Source: Xanthobacteraceae bacterium
Lineage (GTDB): Bacteria > Pseudomonadota > Alphaproteobacteria > Rhizobiales > Xanthobacteraceae
DNA length: 33,200 nucleotides
NCBI GenBank assembly: GCA_031291445.1
Contig: JARLJA010000005.1
Location: forward strand, 1-33,200
Direction of reading: 5' to 3'
The notes below the pieces were generated by a model that searched no databases, was not told the DNA's origin, and saw only the letters and a list, made by a program, of their open reading frames with translations. The position numbers and the translations under genes were made by a program. This document shows, piece after piece, positions 23,037 through 33,062 of the stretch; position 1 is the stretch's first letter, and each line of letters opens with the position of its first letter.

Positions 23037-25052
23037 TCACGCGAATTCGAGGATCAGGGCATCGACCGCCAGCGTCGCGCCCGGCTTGGCATGGATGGCC
23101 TTGACGACGCCGTCACGCTCGGCGCGCAGCACGTTCTGCATCTTCATGGCTTCCACCACCGCAAGCGTCTCGCCGGCCTTGACCTCCTGGCCCTCGGCGA
23201 CGTCGATCGAGATCACGAGGCCGGGCATCGGGCACAACAGCTTCTTGCCGGTGTCGGCGCCGACATTGACCGGCATCAGCCGCGCCGCCTTGGCTTCGCT
23301 GGCGGTGAAGACGCTGACCGGGAGTTCGCAGCCGCGATGGGCGAGCCGGAAGCCGTTGGGAATCGCGCGCACCTGGACGGCGATCGGGTGGCCGTCGACG
23401 GTGCCGAACCAGACGCCGTCGCCCGGCTTCCACGCCGAGACCAGGCGCAGCGCCGCCCCGGGCTCGCCCGCGGCGTCGAGGAAGCGGACCGCGATCGCGC
23501 CGTCCTCGCGGGCGACGTCGAGGCCGATTTCGTCCCGTCCGAGCCACACCGCGCGGCGCCGCTCGCGCACCACTTCGCGGCCGGTCATCTGGCCCGAAAT
23601 CCGGCGCTTGCGTTCGCCGAGCACGTGATCGATCGCGGCGCCGACCGCGGCGATCCGCCGCGCGGTGTCGGCGTCGGGCTCGCGGCCGTGAAAGCCCTTG
23701 GGGAATTCCTCGGCGATGAAGCCGGTCGACAGCTCGCCCTTGCGCCAGCGCGGATGCAGCATCAACGCCGAGAGGAACGGAATGTTGTGGCGAATGCCGT
23801 CGATGTAGAACGCGTCCAGCGCGTTGGCCTGCGCCTCGATGGCGGCCGCGCGCGACGGCGCGTGGGTGATCAGCTTGGCGATCATCGGATCGTAATAGAT
23901 CGAGATCTCGCCGCCCTCCTCGACGCCGGTATCGTTGCGCACAGTGACACCGTCGCGGCTGACCTCCTGCGGCGGCCGGTATTTGACCAGCCGCCCGATC
24001 GAGGGCAGGAAATTGCGGAACGGATCCTCGGCATAGACCCGGGACTCCACGGCCCACCCCGTCAGCGCGACGTCCTTCTGGGCGATCGACAGCTTTTCTC
24101 CCGCCGCCACCCGGATCATCTGCTCGACGAGATCGATGCCGGTCACCAGCTCGGTAACCGGATGCTCGACCTGCAGGCGCGTGTTCATCTCGAGGAAGTA
24201 GAAGCTCTTGTCCTGGCCGGCGACGAACTCCACGGTGCCCGCCGAATCGTAGTTCACCGCGCGCGCCAGCGCCACGGCCTGCTCGCCCATCTTGCGGCGA
24301 GTGGCCTCGTCGAGCAGCGGCGACGGCGCCTCCTCGATGACCTTCTGGTTGCGCCGTTGCACCGAGCATTCGCGCTCGCCGAGATAGATCACGTTGCCAT
24401 GCTTGTCACCGAGCACCTGGATCTCGATGTGGCGGGGGTCGACGATGAACTTCTCGATGAAGACGCGGTCGTCGCCGAACGAGGCCTTGGCCTCGGCGCG
24501 CGCAAGCTTGAAGCCCTCCGCGACCTCGGCCCTGCTGTGGGCGATGCGCATGCCCTTGCCGCCGCCACCGGCGGAGGCCTTGATCATCACGGGATAGCCG
24601 ATCTCGTCGGCGATCTTCACCGCGTGGCCGTCGTCCTCGATGATGCCGAGATGGCCGGGAACCGTGGAGACCTTGGCCTTGGCCGCCGCCTTCTTGGATT
24701 CGATCTTGTCGCCCATCGCGGCGATGGCGCCGGGATTGGGGCCGATAAACACCACCCCGGCCTCGGACAGCGCCCGCGGGAACGCTTCGCGTTCCGAAAG
24801 GAAGCCGTAGCCGGGATGGACCGCCTCGGCGCCGGTCTTGCGGCAGGCCTCGACGATCCGTTCGATCTGCAGGTAACTCTCGGCCGCTTGCGGTGGCCCG
24901 ATCAGCACCGCCTCGTCAGCCATTTCGACATGGACTGAATCCTTGTCCGCTTCGGAATAGACGGCAACGGTCTGAATTCCCATGCGGCGGGCGGTTTTGA
25001 TGACCCGGCATGCAATTTCGCCCCGGTTGGCGATCAAAATGCGTTTGAACAT
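23037..25052 (-). CDS. pccA: Acetyl-/propionyl-CoA carboxylase alpha (biotin) subunit
   Basis: 671 residues, the usual PccA length. Order: biotin carboxylase N-terminal domain (FKRILIANRGEIACR), ATP-grasp with the Gly-rich loop SAGGGGKGM (160-168), GERECSVQRRNQK and FLEMNTRLQVEHPVTE, biotin carboxylase C-domain, a linker domain typical of propionyl-CoA carboxylase, and a C-terminal biotinyl domain with EAMKMQN, biotin Lys637. With a PccB carboxyltransferase, which is not in this window, it makes methylmalonyl-CoA from propionyl-CoA and bicarbonate. Acetyl- or methylcrotonyl-CoA specificity cannot be excluded from the alpha subunit alone. First gene of a unit with the oxaloacetate-decarboxylase-like enzyme. 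Confidence 0.93.
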   Translation of the reverse strand: MFKRILIANRGEIACRVIKTARRMGIQTVAVYSEADKDSVHVEMADEAVLIGPPQAAESYLQIERIVEACRKTGAEAVHPGYGFLSEREAFPRALSEAGVVFIGPNPGAIAAMGDKIESKKAAAKAKVSTVPGHLGIIEDDGHAVKIADEIGYPVMIKASAGGGGKGMRIAHSRAEVAEGFKLARAEAKASFGDDRVFIEKFIVDPRHIEIQVLGDKHGNVIYLGERECSVQRRNQKVIEEAPSPLLDEATRRKMGEQAVALARAVNYDSAGTVEFVAGQDKSFYFLEMNTRLQVEHPVTELVTGIDLVEQMIRVAAGEKLSIAQKDVALTGWAVESRVYAEDPFRNFLPSIGRLVKYRPPQEVSRDGVTVRNDTGVEEGGEISIYYDPMIAKLITHAPSRAAAIEAQANALDAFYIDGIRHNIPFLSALMLHPRWRKGELSTGFIAEEFPKGFHGREPDADTARRIAAVGAAIDHVLGERKRRISGQMTGREVVRERRRAVWLGRDEIGLDVAREDGAIAVRFLDAAGEPGAALRLVSAWKPGDGVWFGTVDGHPIAVQVRAIPNGFRLAHRGCELPVSVFTASEAKAARLMPVNVGADTGKKLLCPMPGLVISIDVAEGQEVKAGETLAVVEAMKMQNVLRAERDGVVKAIHAKPGATLAVDALILEFA

Positions 25053-25189
25053 GCGCTCTTTACTTCTGACCGTTCTGTGGAGAGTTTAAGCCGCTCCGTG
25101 GCGATGGCTCGCCGCGAGGCCCTTGCCTTGAGCTTCCGTCCCATCCAACCCTATATCCCGAAAGAACTCTCCCCGGACAAGAGATTTTC

Positions 25190-27028
25190 ATGCGCGTTAC
25201 GCTCACGGCCGCTCTCGCCGCGCTGCTGGTGCTTGGGCCCGGTGCGGCACCTGCCGCGCCCCGCCAGCCCCGCACCGCCATGCCCCACAACGTTGTGCTG
25301 TTCGTCCCGGACGGCCTGCGCGCCCTGAAAGTCACTCCCGAGACGGCGCCCGCCATGGCCGCGTTGCGCGACAAGGGGGTCAATTTCGCCAATTCGCATT
25401 CCCTGTTCCCGACCTTCACCATGCCCAACGCGTCGGGCCTGGCGAGCGGCCACTATCTCGGCGACACCGGCGTGTTCAGCAACGTCATCTTTACCGGCTA
25501 TCCGGTCGGTCCCGCCAACGCGAGCGTGACGCCGTTCATCGAGAACGACGCCGTGCTGGGCGACATCGACGAGCATTTCGCCGGCAATTTTGTCGACGAG
25601 GACACGCTGCTGAAGCTGGCGCGCGCCGCCGGATTTTCCACCGCCGCCGTCGGCAAGCTCGGCCCGACCCTGATGTTCGACCACACCGAGCGCAGCGGCA
25701 CGAGCACTATCATCATCGACGACCAGACCGGAAGCGCCGCGGGCATTCCACTTTCGGACGAGATGAAGGCGGCGCTCGGCGCCGCCGGCCTGCCGACCGC
25801 GACGCCCCCGCGCGGCGCCAACGGCAAGGCCGGCGATTTTCAGACCCCCGGCGCCACGGTCGCCAACGTGGTCCAGCAGGCCTTCCTGGCCGACGCCGTG
25901 ACCAAGGCGATCCTGCCGCTGTTCAAGGCACGCGGAAAGCCGTTCGTGCTGGTGGTGTGGTCGCGCGACCCCGACGGCTCGCAGCACAACCAGGGCGACA
26001 GCCTCAACAGCCTGAGCCCGGGCATCGACGGGCCGACCTCGCTCGCCGGCATCCGCAACGCCGACGACACGCTGGCGCAGGTGCTGCGCGGCCTCAAGGA
26101 CCTCGGGCTCGAGGATACCACCGACGTCGTCGTCGCAGCCGACCACGGCTTCTCGACCATCTCGAAGGAGAGCCATACCAGTCCGGCCACCGCCGGCACC
26201 TATCCCGACGTCAAGCCCGGCTTTCTGCCACCCGGCTTCGTCGCGCTCGATCTTGCGAAGGCGCTCGACCTGCCGCTGTTCGATCCGGACACCAAGACGG
26301 CCGCGGTCGCGAGCGGCGCCTATCCACGGGTCGGCAACGGCCTGATCGGCAAGGACCCGGCGAAGCCCGATGTCGTCGTCGCCGCCAACGGCGGCTCGGA
26401 CCTGATCTACCTGCCCGGCAAGGATCGCGGGCTGGCGCGGCGGGTCGTCGCCGCGCTGCTGGCGCAGGACTACGTCAGCGGCCTGTTCGTCGACGATGCG
26501 CTGGGCCCGATCGCCGGCACGCTGCGGCTGTCAGCGATCAACCTGCGGGGCGCCGCGCTCACCCCCCATCCCGCCATCGTGGTGAACTTCCGCAGCACCG
26601 GCACCGGCTGCGATCAGCCGGTGCTGTGCGCCGCCGAGGTCGCCGACACCCGCCTGCAGCAGGGCCAGGGCATGCACGGCAATTTCGCCCGCTCGGACAC
26701 GCAGAATTTCATGGCCGCCGCCGGCCCCGACTTCAAGGCCGGATATGTCGATCGGCTTCCCGTGAGCAATGCCGACGTCGGCGTGACCATTGCCCGCCTC
26801 CTCGGCCTCAGGACACGGCCGAGGGGCGAACTCGTCGGGCGCGTCGTCACCGAGGCGATGCCCAACGGCGCAACGCCCAAGGCCTTCTCCGGCTCGCTCG
26901 CCGCACCTCCGGCGGCCAACGGGCTACGCACGGTGCTGCGCTTCCAGCGCGTCGGCGCGCAGCGCTATTTCGACGCCGCCGGCTTTGCCGGGCGCACCGT
27001 GGGGCTCGAGGTCGGGAAGGATCGTTGA
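25190..27028 (+). CDS. Secreted alkaline phosphatase/nucleotide pyrophosphatase-family enzyme
   Basis: 612 residues. Signal peptide (about 1-23, ending APAAP), then a type I phosphodiesterase/nucleotide pyrophosphatase (NPP) fold: metal-binding Asp41 in LFVPDGLRA, the nucleophile Thr77 in FPTFTMPNAS, VVAADHGFSTI (DHG) and HGNFARSDTQNFMAAAGPDF near the end, all two-zinc ligand motifs of the alkaline phosphatase superfamily. It should hydrolyse phosphodiesters or phosphomonoesters in the periplasm; the substrate is unknown. Large inserts between the core motifs (about 140-250 and 390-480) make it longer than classical NPPs. Divergent from pccA, 137 bases apart. Confidence 0.9.
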   Translation: MRVTLTAALAALLVLGPGAAPAAPRQPRTAMPHNVVLFVPDGLRALKVTPETAPAMAALRDKGVNFANSHSLFPTFTMPNASGLASGHYLGDTGVFSNVIFTGYPVGPANASVTPFIENDAVLGDIDEHFAGNFVDEDTLLKLARAAGFSTAAVGKLGPTLMFDHTERSGTSTIIIDDQTGSAAGIPLSDEMKAALGAAGLPTATPPRGANGKAGDFQTPGATVANVVQQAFLADAVTKAILPLFKARGKPFVLVVWSRDPDGSQHNQGDSLNSLSPGIDGPTSLAGIRNADDTLAQVLRGLKDLGLEDTTDVVVAADHGFSTISKESHTSPATAGTYPDVKPGFLPPGFVALDLAKALDLPLFDPDTKTAAVASGAYPRVGNGLIGKDPAKPDVVVAANGGSDLIYLPGKDRGLARRVVAALLAQDYVSGLFVDDALGPIAGTLRLSAINLRGAALTPHPAIVVNFRSTGTGCDQPVLCAAEVADTRLQQGQGMHGNFARSDTQNFMAAAGPDFKAGYVDRLPVSNADVGVTIARLLGLRTRPRGELVGRVVTEAMPNGATPKAFSGSLAAPPAANGLRTVLRFQRVGAQRYFDAAGFAGRTVGLEVGKDR

Positions 27029-27053
27029 AGCCGCGGCGGCGGCCCGACTCGCG

Positions 27054-27641
27054 TCACATGGCGAGATCGAACAGCCCGCCGAGCGACTGCGCCAGCGGCA
27101 AGGTGGAGGCGGCGCCGATCAGGCTCGCCACCAGCTTCATCAGCAGGTTGTTGGCGCGGCGCTTGCCGCGCATCTGCGCGGCGATCCACTGCAGCATTTC
27201 GATGTTGACGTCGAGCGCCGCCGCCGGCGCCCAGCTGTCGATCGCGGTGCCTGATGACAGCGCGACCGCGCGTGGCGGCACCGACAGCCCGGACGCCGCA
27301 GCAGCGTGGTGAACAATGGCTTTGGCGAGGAGGTCGTCGAAGCGCCCGCCGTCGGTCCGTTCGGTGGCGGCGTCGTGAATCCTGAACATGGCCTCCGCCT
27401 CGGCGCGGCTGACCGGCTGGTCGTTGACTGCGGCAGCGGTCAGGATGCGGGCGCACCAGGCCGCATCATCGCCGTCGAGCGAGCGCGAGAAGTGGACCCG
27501 ACCCGCCGTGGTCGGCCCTTCGCCGGTGAGGACGCCATCCCGGACGAAAGCCAGCGCCTGCGCCGCGACCTCCCGGTCGGCAAAAGGCTCGGTTTCGATG
27601 GTGCGGATCAGATCCGCAAGAGTTCCAGCAGGCGTCGACAT
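27054..27641 (-). CDS. Uncharacterised conserved protein
   Basis: 195 residues. Mostly helical: an N-terminal region with ADLIRTIETEPFADREVAAQALAF, a middle part (AAWCARILTAAAVNDQPVSRAEAEAMFRIHDAATER), a basic segment QMRGKRRANNLLMK and a C-terminal hydrophobic helix. I do not recognise a functional family. The ATG at 27641 has GAGAG four bases upstream; an earlier start at 27692 would add 17 residues through a likely regulatory box. Convergent with the phosphodiesterase gene (25 bases). Confidence 0.65.
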   Translation of the reverse strand: MSTPAGTLADLIRTIETEPFADREVAAQALAFVRDGVLTGEGPTTAGRVHFSRSLDGDDAAWCARILTAAAVNDQPVSRAEAEAMFRIHDAATERTDGGRFDDLLAKAIVHHAAAASGLSVPPRAVALSSGTAIDSWAPAAALDVNIEMLQWIAAQMRGKRRANNLLMKLVASLIGAASTLPLAQSLGGLFDLAM

Positions 27642-28033
27642 TGCACTCTCGTATGTTGTATGGCCCACCTTGTCCCCGAGGCCGTGAATCAAAGGTTAAC
27701 AAAAGGTCATCACGACCACTCAAACTGGGGAGTGTTGCAGGTTGGTCGCGGGCCGCGGCGTCCGGGTTCGGACCGCCGATGGGCGGGGGGTGGATTAGCC
27801 CCCCCGACTGCGGTGAATTCGGGGCGCCGGTGGGTGCTTTCGACATCTGCAGGGTACTGCCACAGCACAGTATCGTGAGCACAAGCTTCTCCGCGGCGCC
27901 GCGATCACAGCAAGAGATGCTCAAAACCACCCGCGTCGAGCAAGGATCTTGTCCTTTGGCCGCACCGGTTTCGCCACCCGCACGAGCGCGCTATAAGGCG
28001 CAATCAATTTCCGCCGACTACGGAGAGACAAAT
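27642..28033. promoter_or_regulatory. Divergent intergenic stretch before the peroxiredoxin gene
   Basis: 392 bases between divergent starts without a convincing gene. Contents: a CtrA-like box at 27685-27699, a hairpin with arms CGGGGGG (27784-27790) and CCCCCCG (27800-27806) and a 9-base loop, and ACGGAGAGACAAAT just before the peroxiredoxin ATG (28034). A TATAAG hexamer at 27992-27997 could be a -10 box, but no good -35 stands at the right distance. Confidence 0.6.
27685..27699. promoter_or_regulatory. CtrA-like box (one mismatch) overlapping a GANTC site
   Basis: On the minus strand TTAA, seven bases, TTCA (plus TGAA 27685-27688, TTAA 27696-27699), 44-58 bases before the start of the uncharacterised gene at 27641. 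A GAATC (GANTC) at 27686-27690 overlaps it. Confidence 0.35.
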
Positions 28034-28693
28034 ATGACGATGCAGATTGGCGCCACCGCGCCCGATTTCGAAGCCGAGACCACCGAAGGCCGGATCCGCT
28101 TCCATGACTGGATCGGCAACAGCTGGGCGCTGCTGTTCTCCCACCCCAAGGATTTCACGCCGGTCTGCACCACCGAACTGGGCACCGTGGCCCGCCTCAA
28201 GCCGGAATTCGACAAGCGCGGCGTCAAACTGATCGGCCTGAGCGTCGACCCGGTCGACCGCCACTCGCTGTGGGCCAACGACATCAAGGAAACCCAGGGC
28301 GTGGCGCCGAACTACCCGATGATCGGCGACACCGATTTCAAGGTCGCCAAGCTCTACAACATGCTGCCCGCCGACGCCGAGGGCGACGTCGCCAAGCGCA
28401 CCGCCGCCGACAATGCCACCGTGCGCACCGTGTTCCTGATCGGCCCTGACAAGAAGATCAAGCTGGCGCTCGCCTACCCCATGACCACCGGCCGCAACTT
28501 CGACGAGATCCTGCGCGCCATCGACTCGGCGCAGCTCACCGCCAAGCACCGCGTCGCGACGCCGGCCAACTGGAAGCAGGGCGAGGACGTCATCATCGCC
28601 GGCTCGGTGAGCGACGACGAAGCCAAGACCATCTATCCGGCCGGCTGGAAGGCGCCGAAGCCCTACCTGCGGATCGTGCCGCAGCCGAAGTGA
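28034..28693 (+). CDS. One-Cys (Prx6-type) peroxiredoxin
   Basis: 219 residues. It reduces hydrogen peroxide and organic hydroperoxides in the cytoplasm. The peroxidatic Cys45 stands in HPKDFTPVCTTELG, the Prx6 signature, and no resolving Cys follows in the usual two-Cys position. The C-terminal domain (PANWKQGEDVIIAGSVSDDEA, KAPKPYLRIVPQP) is characteristic of the Prx6 subgroup, and the length is normal. GGAGA lies seven to eight bases before the ATG at 28034; a longer frame back to 27641 is not supported. An 11-bp hairpin terminator follows. Confidence 0.95.
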   Translation: MTMQIGATAPDFEAETTEGRIRFHDWIGNSWALLFSHPKDFTPVCTTELGTVARLKPEFDKRGVKLIGLSVDPVDRHSLWANDIKETQGVAPNYPMIGDTDFKVAKLYNMLPADAEGDVAKRTAADNATVRTVFLIGPDKKIKLALAYPMTTGRNFDEILRAIDSAQLTAKHRVATPANWKQGEDVIIAGSVSDDEAKTIYPAGWKAPKPYLRIVPQPK

Positions 28694-28747
28694 TGGAAGG
28701 GCGACGCGCCGCGCGTCGGATCCGACACCACTGACAAGCGAAAGACG

Positions 28748-28775
28748 GAAGCGACGGCCGCAGTGCCGTCGCTTC
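28748..28775. terminator. Bidirectional terminator between peroxiredoxin and DUF2177 genes
   Basis: GAAGCGACGGC (28748-28758) and GCCGTCGCTTC (28765-28775) form a perfect 11-bp stem with a 6-base loop. T-rich tails follow on both strands (TTGCGTTT on plus, CGTCTTTCG on minus). It lies between convergent stops at 28693 and 28783. Confidence 0.85.
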
Positions 28776-28782
28776 TTGCGTT

Positions 28783-29181
28783 TCAGCCTCCGGCGCCGAC
28801 GCGGGCGGCGATCCATGACCCCGCCGTCGCCGCGATGGCGGTCGCGACCACGCCCCAGCCGATGTCGACGCCGACCACCGCCCAGGTCCAGTGCCGCAGC
28901 AGCGCCAGCGCCGTCAGTTCGAAGGTGGCGTAGCAGACCAATCCGAACAGCGCGCCCAGCAGCAGCGTCTGGCCCGAGCCAAGGCCGCGGCTGCCGACGA
29001 ACACCACGATGCCGGCGATGTAGAGCAGATAGAACAGCACTGCTGGCAGGGGCCGGATCGGCCCCAGCATGTCGCCGACCTCGGCGGCGAAGAAGGTCTT
29101 GGCGACGAGGCCGAGAAAGACCAAGTCGATCGGCACGAACACCACCAGGGTGGCGAGATAGAGCACGGCAAGGTATCGCAC
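28783..29181 (-). CDS. DUF2177 family membrane protein
   Basis: 132 residues with four membrane segments (about 4-26, 47-64, 74-94, 105-125). YLAVLYLATLVVFVPIDLVFLG at the N-terminus, a second segment with LFYLLYIAGIVVFV, GALFGLVCYATFELTALALL and WTWAVVGVDIGWGVV are diagnostic of DUF2177. Function unknown; inner membrane. It stands alone, convergent with peroxiredoxin and divergent from the photolyase (172 bases). Confidence 0.92.
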   Translation of the reverse strand: MRYLAVLYLATLVVFVPIDLVFLGLVAKTFFAAEVGDMLGPIRPLPAVLFYLLYIAGIVVFVGSRGLGSGQTLLLGALFGLVCYATFELTALALLRHWTWAVVGVDIGWGVVATAIAATAGSWIAARVGAGG

Positions 29182-29353
29182 GACAGTCTCCGCACGGGAC
29201 TTCAGGAGGAACAGCTACGTTGCACGGCGGCACCGGGTTTCAGCACGGCAGGAGCGCAGTGGCGTTGGGCACCTGACATCGACAGCCGCCGCGGCGCCGT
29301 GCGATGGAGGTGATCACCGTTTTTCGTCCCAAAAGCCCTTCGAGGGTCCGCCC

Positions 29354-30799
29354 TTGGCATCCCCTGCTCCCGTCCTGGTCTGGTTTCGCGACGACCTGCG
29401 CCTCTCGGATCACCCCGCGCTGACCGCCGCCGCGGCGCGCGGCGCGCCGCTGATCTGCCTCTACGTGCTCGGCGAACCGGGCGCGACGGCGGCGGGCCGC
29501 CCGATCGGCGCCGCCGCGCGGTGGTGGCTGGCGCAATCGCTGCGCGCGTTGGCCTCAAGCCTCGCGGCCCAGGGCACCACGCTGGTGCTGCGGCGCGGAC
29601 GTCCGGCCGACGTGATCGCCGGCCTGATCCGCGACCACGGCGTCGCCGAGGTCTACTGGAACGAGATCGCCACCGCGCCCGACGCCCGCATCGCGGCCGA
29701 CGTCGCGGCGGCGGTCGAGCGCCATGGCGGCGCGTGGCGCTGCTTTCGCGGCAACCTGCTGGTGCGCCCGTCCGAGCTGCGCACCAAGGATGGGCGCGGC
29801 CTGCGGGTGTTCACCCCGTTCTGGAAGCGCGTGCTCGCCCGTGGCGACATCCCCACCCCGCTGCCGGCGCCGAAGCTAATTCCGGGACCGGTGATCGCAA
29901 GCGATGATCTCGCAGGCTGGGTGCTGGAGCCGACGCAGCCGGACTGGGCCGGCGGCCTGCGCGAGACCTGGAGCGTCGGCGAGGACGCGGCCCAGCGGCG
30001 GCTGCACGCGTTTCTGGCCGAGGACGTCGTCACCTATGCCGAAGCCCGCGACCGTCCCGACCGCGCCGTCACCTCGCGCCTGTCGCCGCATCTGCGGTTC
30101 GGCGAAATCAGTCCGCGGCAGGTCTGGCATGCGGCGCGCTTCGCCGCCTCCGAGCGGGTCGTGGTCGGCCGCGGCGTCGACAAATTCCTCAGCGAACTGG
30201 GCTGGCGCGAATTCAGTCGGCATCTCTTGTTCGACCACCCGGACCTCGCCACCGCCAACCTGCAGGCGTCGTTCGACGCCTTTCCATGGCGGGACGACGA
30301 GGCCGCCCTCAGGGCGTGGCAGCGCGGCCGCACCGGCTATCCGATCGTCGACGCCGGCCTGCGCGAACTTTGGACCACCGGCATCATGCACAACCGCGTG
30401 CGCATGGTGGTGGCGTCGTTCCTGTGCAAGCATCTCCTGATCGACTGGCGCCGCGGCGAGCAGTGGTTCTGGGACACCCTGGTCGACGCCGACCCCGCGA
30501 GCAATCCGGCGAGCTGGCAGTGGGTGGCCGGCTCGGGCGCCGATGCCGCCCCCTATTTCCGCATCTTCAATCCGGTGCTGCAGGGCGAGAAGTTCGATCC
30601 CGACGGCGCCTATGTTGCGCGCTGGGTTCCAGAGCTCGCGCAGCTGCCGCCGCGCTTCATCCATCAGCCCTGGACCGCGACGCCGCTCGAACTGGCGAGC
30701 GCCGGCGTTCGCCTCGGCGCCACCTACCCCGCGCCGATCGTCGACCACGCCGCCGCCCGGGCCCGAGCGCTGGACGCCTATGCCAGGACGCGGGCTTAA
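29354..30799 (+). CDS. phrB: Deoxyribodipyrimidine photolyase (class I)
   Basis: 481 residues, normal for class I CPD photolyases. It uses blue light and FADH- to split cyclobutane pyrimidine dimers. The N-terminal antenna domain begins with LVWFRDDLRLSDHPAL. The FAD domain shows TSRLSPHLRFGEISPRQVW, ELGWREFSRHLL, RTGYPIVDAGLRELWTTG (around 326-343), MHNRVRMVVASFL and the C-terminal WQWVAGSGADAAPYFRIFNP. The start is a TTG at 29354, placed right before the fold and preceded by GAGGG seven bases upstream. Convergent with the EamA transporter (nine-base gap). Confidence 0.96.
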   Translation: MASPAPVLVWFRDDLRLSDHPALTAAAARGAPLICLYVLGEPGATAAGRPIGAAARWWLAQSLRALASSLAAQGTTLVLRRGRPADVIAGLIRDHGVAEVYWNEIATAPDARIAADVAAAVERHGGAWRCFRGNLLVRPSELRTKDGRGLRVFTPFWKRVLARGDIPTPLPAPKLIPGPVIASDDLAGWVLEPTQPDWAGGLRETWSVGEDAAQRRLHAFLAEDVVTYAEARDRPDRAVTSRLSPHLRFGEISPRQVWHAARFAASERVVVGRGVDKFLSELGWREFSRHLLFDHPDLATANLQASFDAFPWRDDEAALRAWQRGRTGYPIVDAGLRELWTTGIMHNRVRMVVASFLCKHLLIDWRRGEQWFWDTLVDADPASNPASWQWVAGSGADAAPYFRIFNPVLQGEKFDPDGAYVARWVPELAQLPPRFIHQPWTATPLELASAGVRLGATYPAPIVDHAAARARALDAYARTRA

Positions 30800-30808
30800 C
30801 CTGCAGGG

Positions 30809-31693
30809 TTACGTCGACGCCGCGGCAGCGCGGTTGACGATCACCACGCCGGCGGCGCACAGCACCATGCCGCCAAGGGCGAGCGCGTCGAGCCGCTCGC
30901 CGAACAGCGCGAAGGCCATGGCGGCGGTGACCGCGGGCACCAGGTAGAACAGGCTCGCGACCTGGGTCGCGCCGGAGCGGCGGATCAGCCAGTACAATAG
31001 CGCGATCGATCCCACCGACAGCACCAGCGTGGCCCAGCACAGCGCGAAGACGAGGCCGGGCACCAACGTCACCGTCATCGGCTCGAACAGCAGCGCACCG
31101 ATCACGAAGCACAGGCCCGAGGCGCCGAACTGCACGATGTTGCCGGCGCGCCAGTCGATGCCGCCGCAGAACCGCTTCTGGTAGAGCGTGCCGAGCGTGA
31201 TGCCGAACAGCGAGGCCACGGAGGCGACCCAGCCCCATCCCGCCTGGCCGGTCAGCGTGCGGTCATGCATGACGAACATGACCCCGACCAGCCCGAGCAG
31301 CAGCCCTGCCCATTGCAGCGGCGTGACGCGCTCGCCGAGAAAGCGGCTGGCGAGCGTCGAAGTCAGGATCGGCTGCAGCCCCGGCATCAGCGCCGAGAGG
31401 CCGGCGGGAATCGCGTGCCCGATCGCGAGCGTGACGCCGGCGAGGTAGACGCACTGCACCAGCAGCCCGGCGACGACACTGTGGAAGATCTGCCAGCCCC
31501 GCGGCCACGCCGGGCGCGTCACCGCGGCGATGACGAGCAGAAGACACACCGTCACCCCCATGCGCATCGCCAGCCATGTCAAAGGCTGGGTGCCCTGCAG
31601 CGCAAGTTTGGTCACGATGAATCCCGTGCTCCACAGCACGACGAACAGGGCCGGCGCCGCGCGCACGGAGAGGGACTCATTTGCGGGATTCAT
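30809..31693 (-). CDS. EamA-family drug/metabolite exporter
   Basis: 294 residues. Ten predicted membrane segments in two EamA repeats, with the first repeat beginning ALFVVLWSTGFIVTKLAL (typical WxxxF near the start) and the second repeat ending in an ALGGMVLCAAGVVIVN helix. The DMT superfamily exports amino acids, metabolites or drugs across the inner membrane; the substrate cannot be inferred. Start ATG 31693, AGGT upstream. Divergent from the formaldehyde dehydrogenase gene. Confidence 0.9.
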   Translation of the reverse strand: MNPANESLSVRAAPALFVVLWSTGFIVTKLALQGTQPLTWLAMRMGVTVCLLLVIAAVTRPAWPRGWQIFHSVVAGLLVQCVYLAGVTLAIGHAIPAGLSALMPGLQPILTSTLASRFLGERVTPLQWAGLLLGLVGVMFVMHDRTLTGQAGWGWVASVASLFGITLGTLYQKRFCGGIDWRAGNIVQFGASGLCFVIGALLFEPMTVTLVPGLVFALCWATLVLSVGSIALLYWLIRRSGATQVASLFYLVPAVTAAMAFALFGERLDALALGGMVLCAAGVVIVNRAAAAST

Positions 31694-31836
31694 GGCGGCG
31701 ACCTGATTGCCTTACCTCGCGATTGCTTGCAATGATCGAATGCGCAGGGCTAGTGCCCGCTTTTCGAAGTTCGTGGTACATCACGGCGAAGTTCAGATCG
31801 CTACTCGTAGAACCAATCGTACAGGAAGGACCAACC
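31694..31836. promoter_or_regulatory. Divergent intergenic region, EamA gene/frmA
   Basis: 143 bases. It contains an imperfect operator-like inverted repeat ATTGC-TT-GCAAT (31722-31733). The frmA ribosome-binding site is AGGAAGGA (31823-31830), six bases from the ATG. No defined -35/-10 pair was found. Confidence 0.45.
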
Positions 31837-32964
<1,128 letters not shown>

Positions 32965-33062
32965 GAGGACGCTGAGTCATTCCGTAGCTCCTGCTCCTCA
33001 TCCCGAGAGCCTGACGAAAATACGGACCTGAATTTTCGAGTCATCCAGTCATCACGCGAGCG

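Noticed and set aside
23091-24938. Long plus-strand open frame opposite pccA
   Set aside because: It is antisense to a clear biotin carboxylase; long antisense frames are expected in GC-rich codon usage.
27784-27806. G6/C6 hairpin as terminator or G-quadruplex
   Set aside because: There is no T-tract and no converging gene end, and only one long G run, so neither structure is supported.
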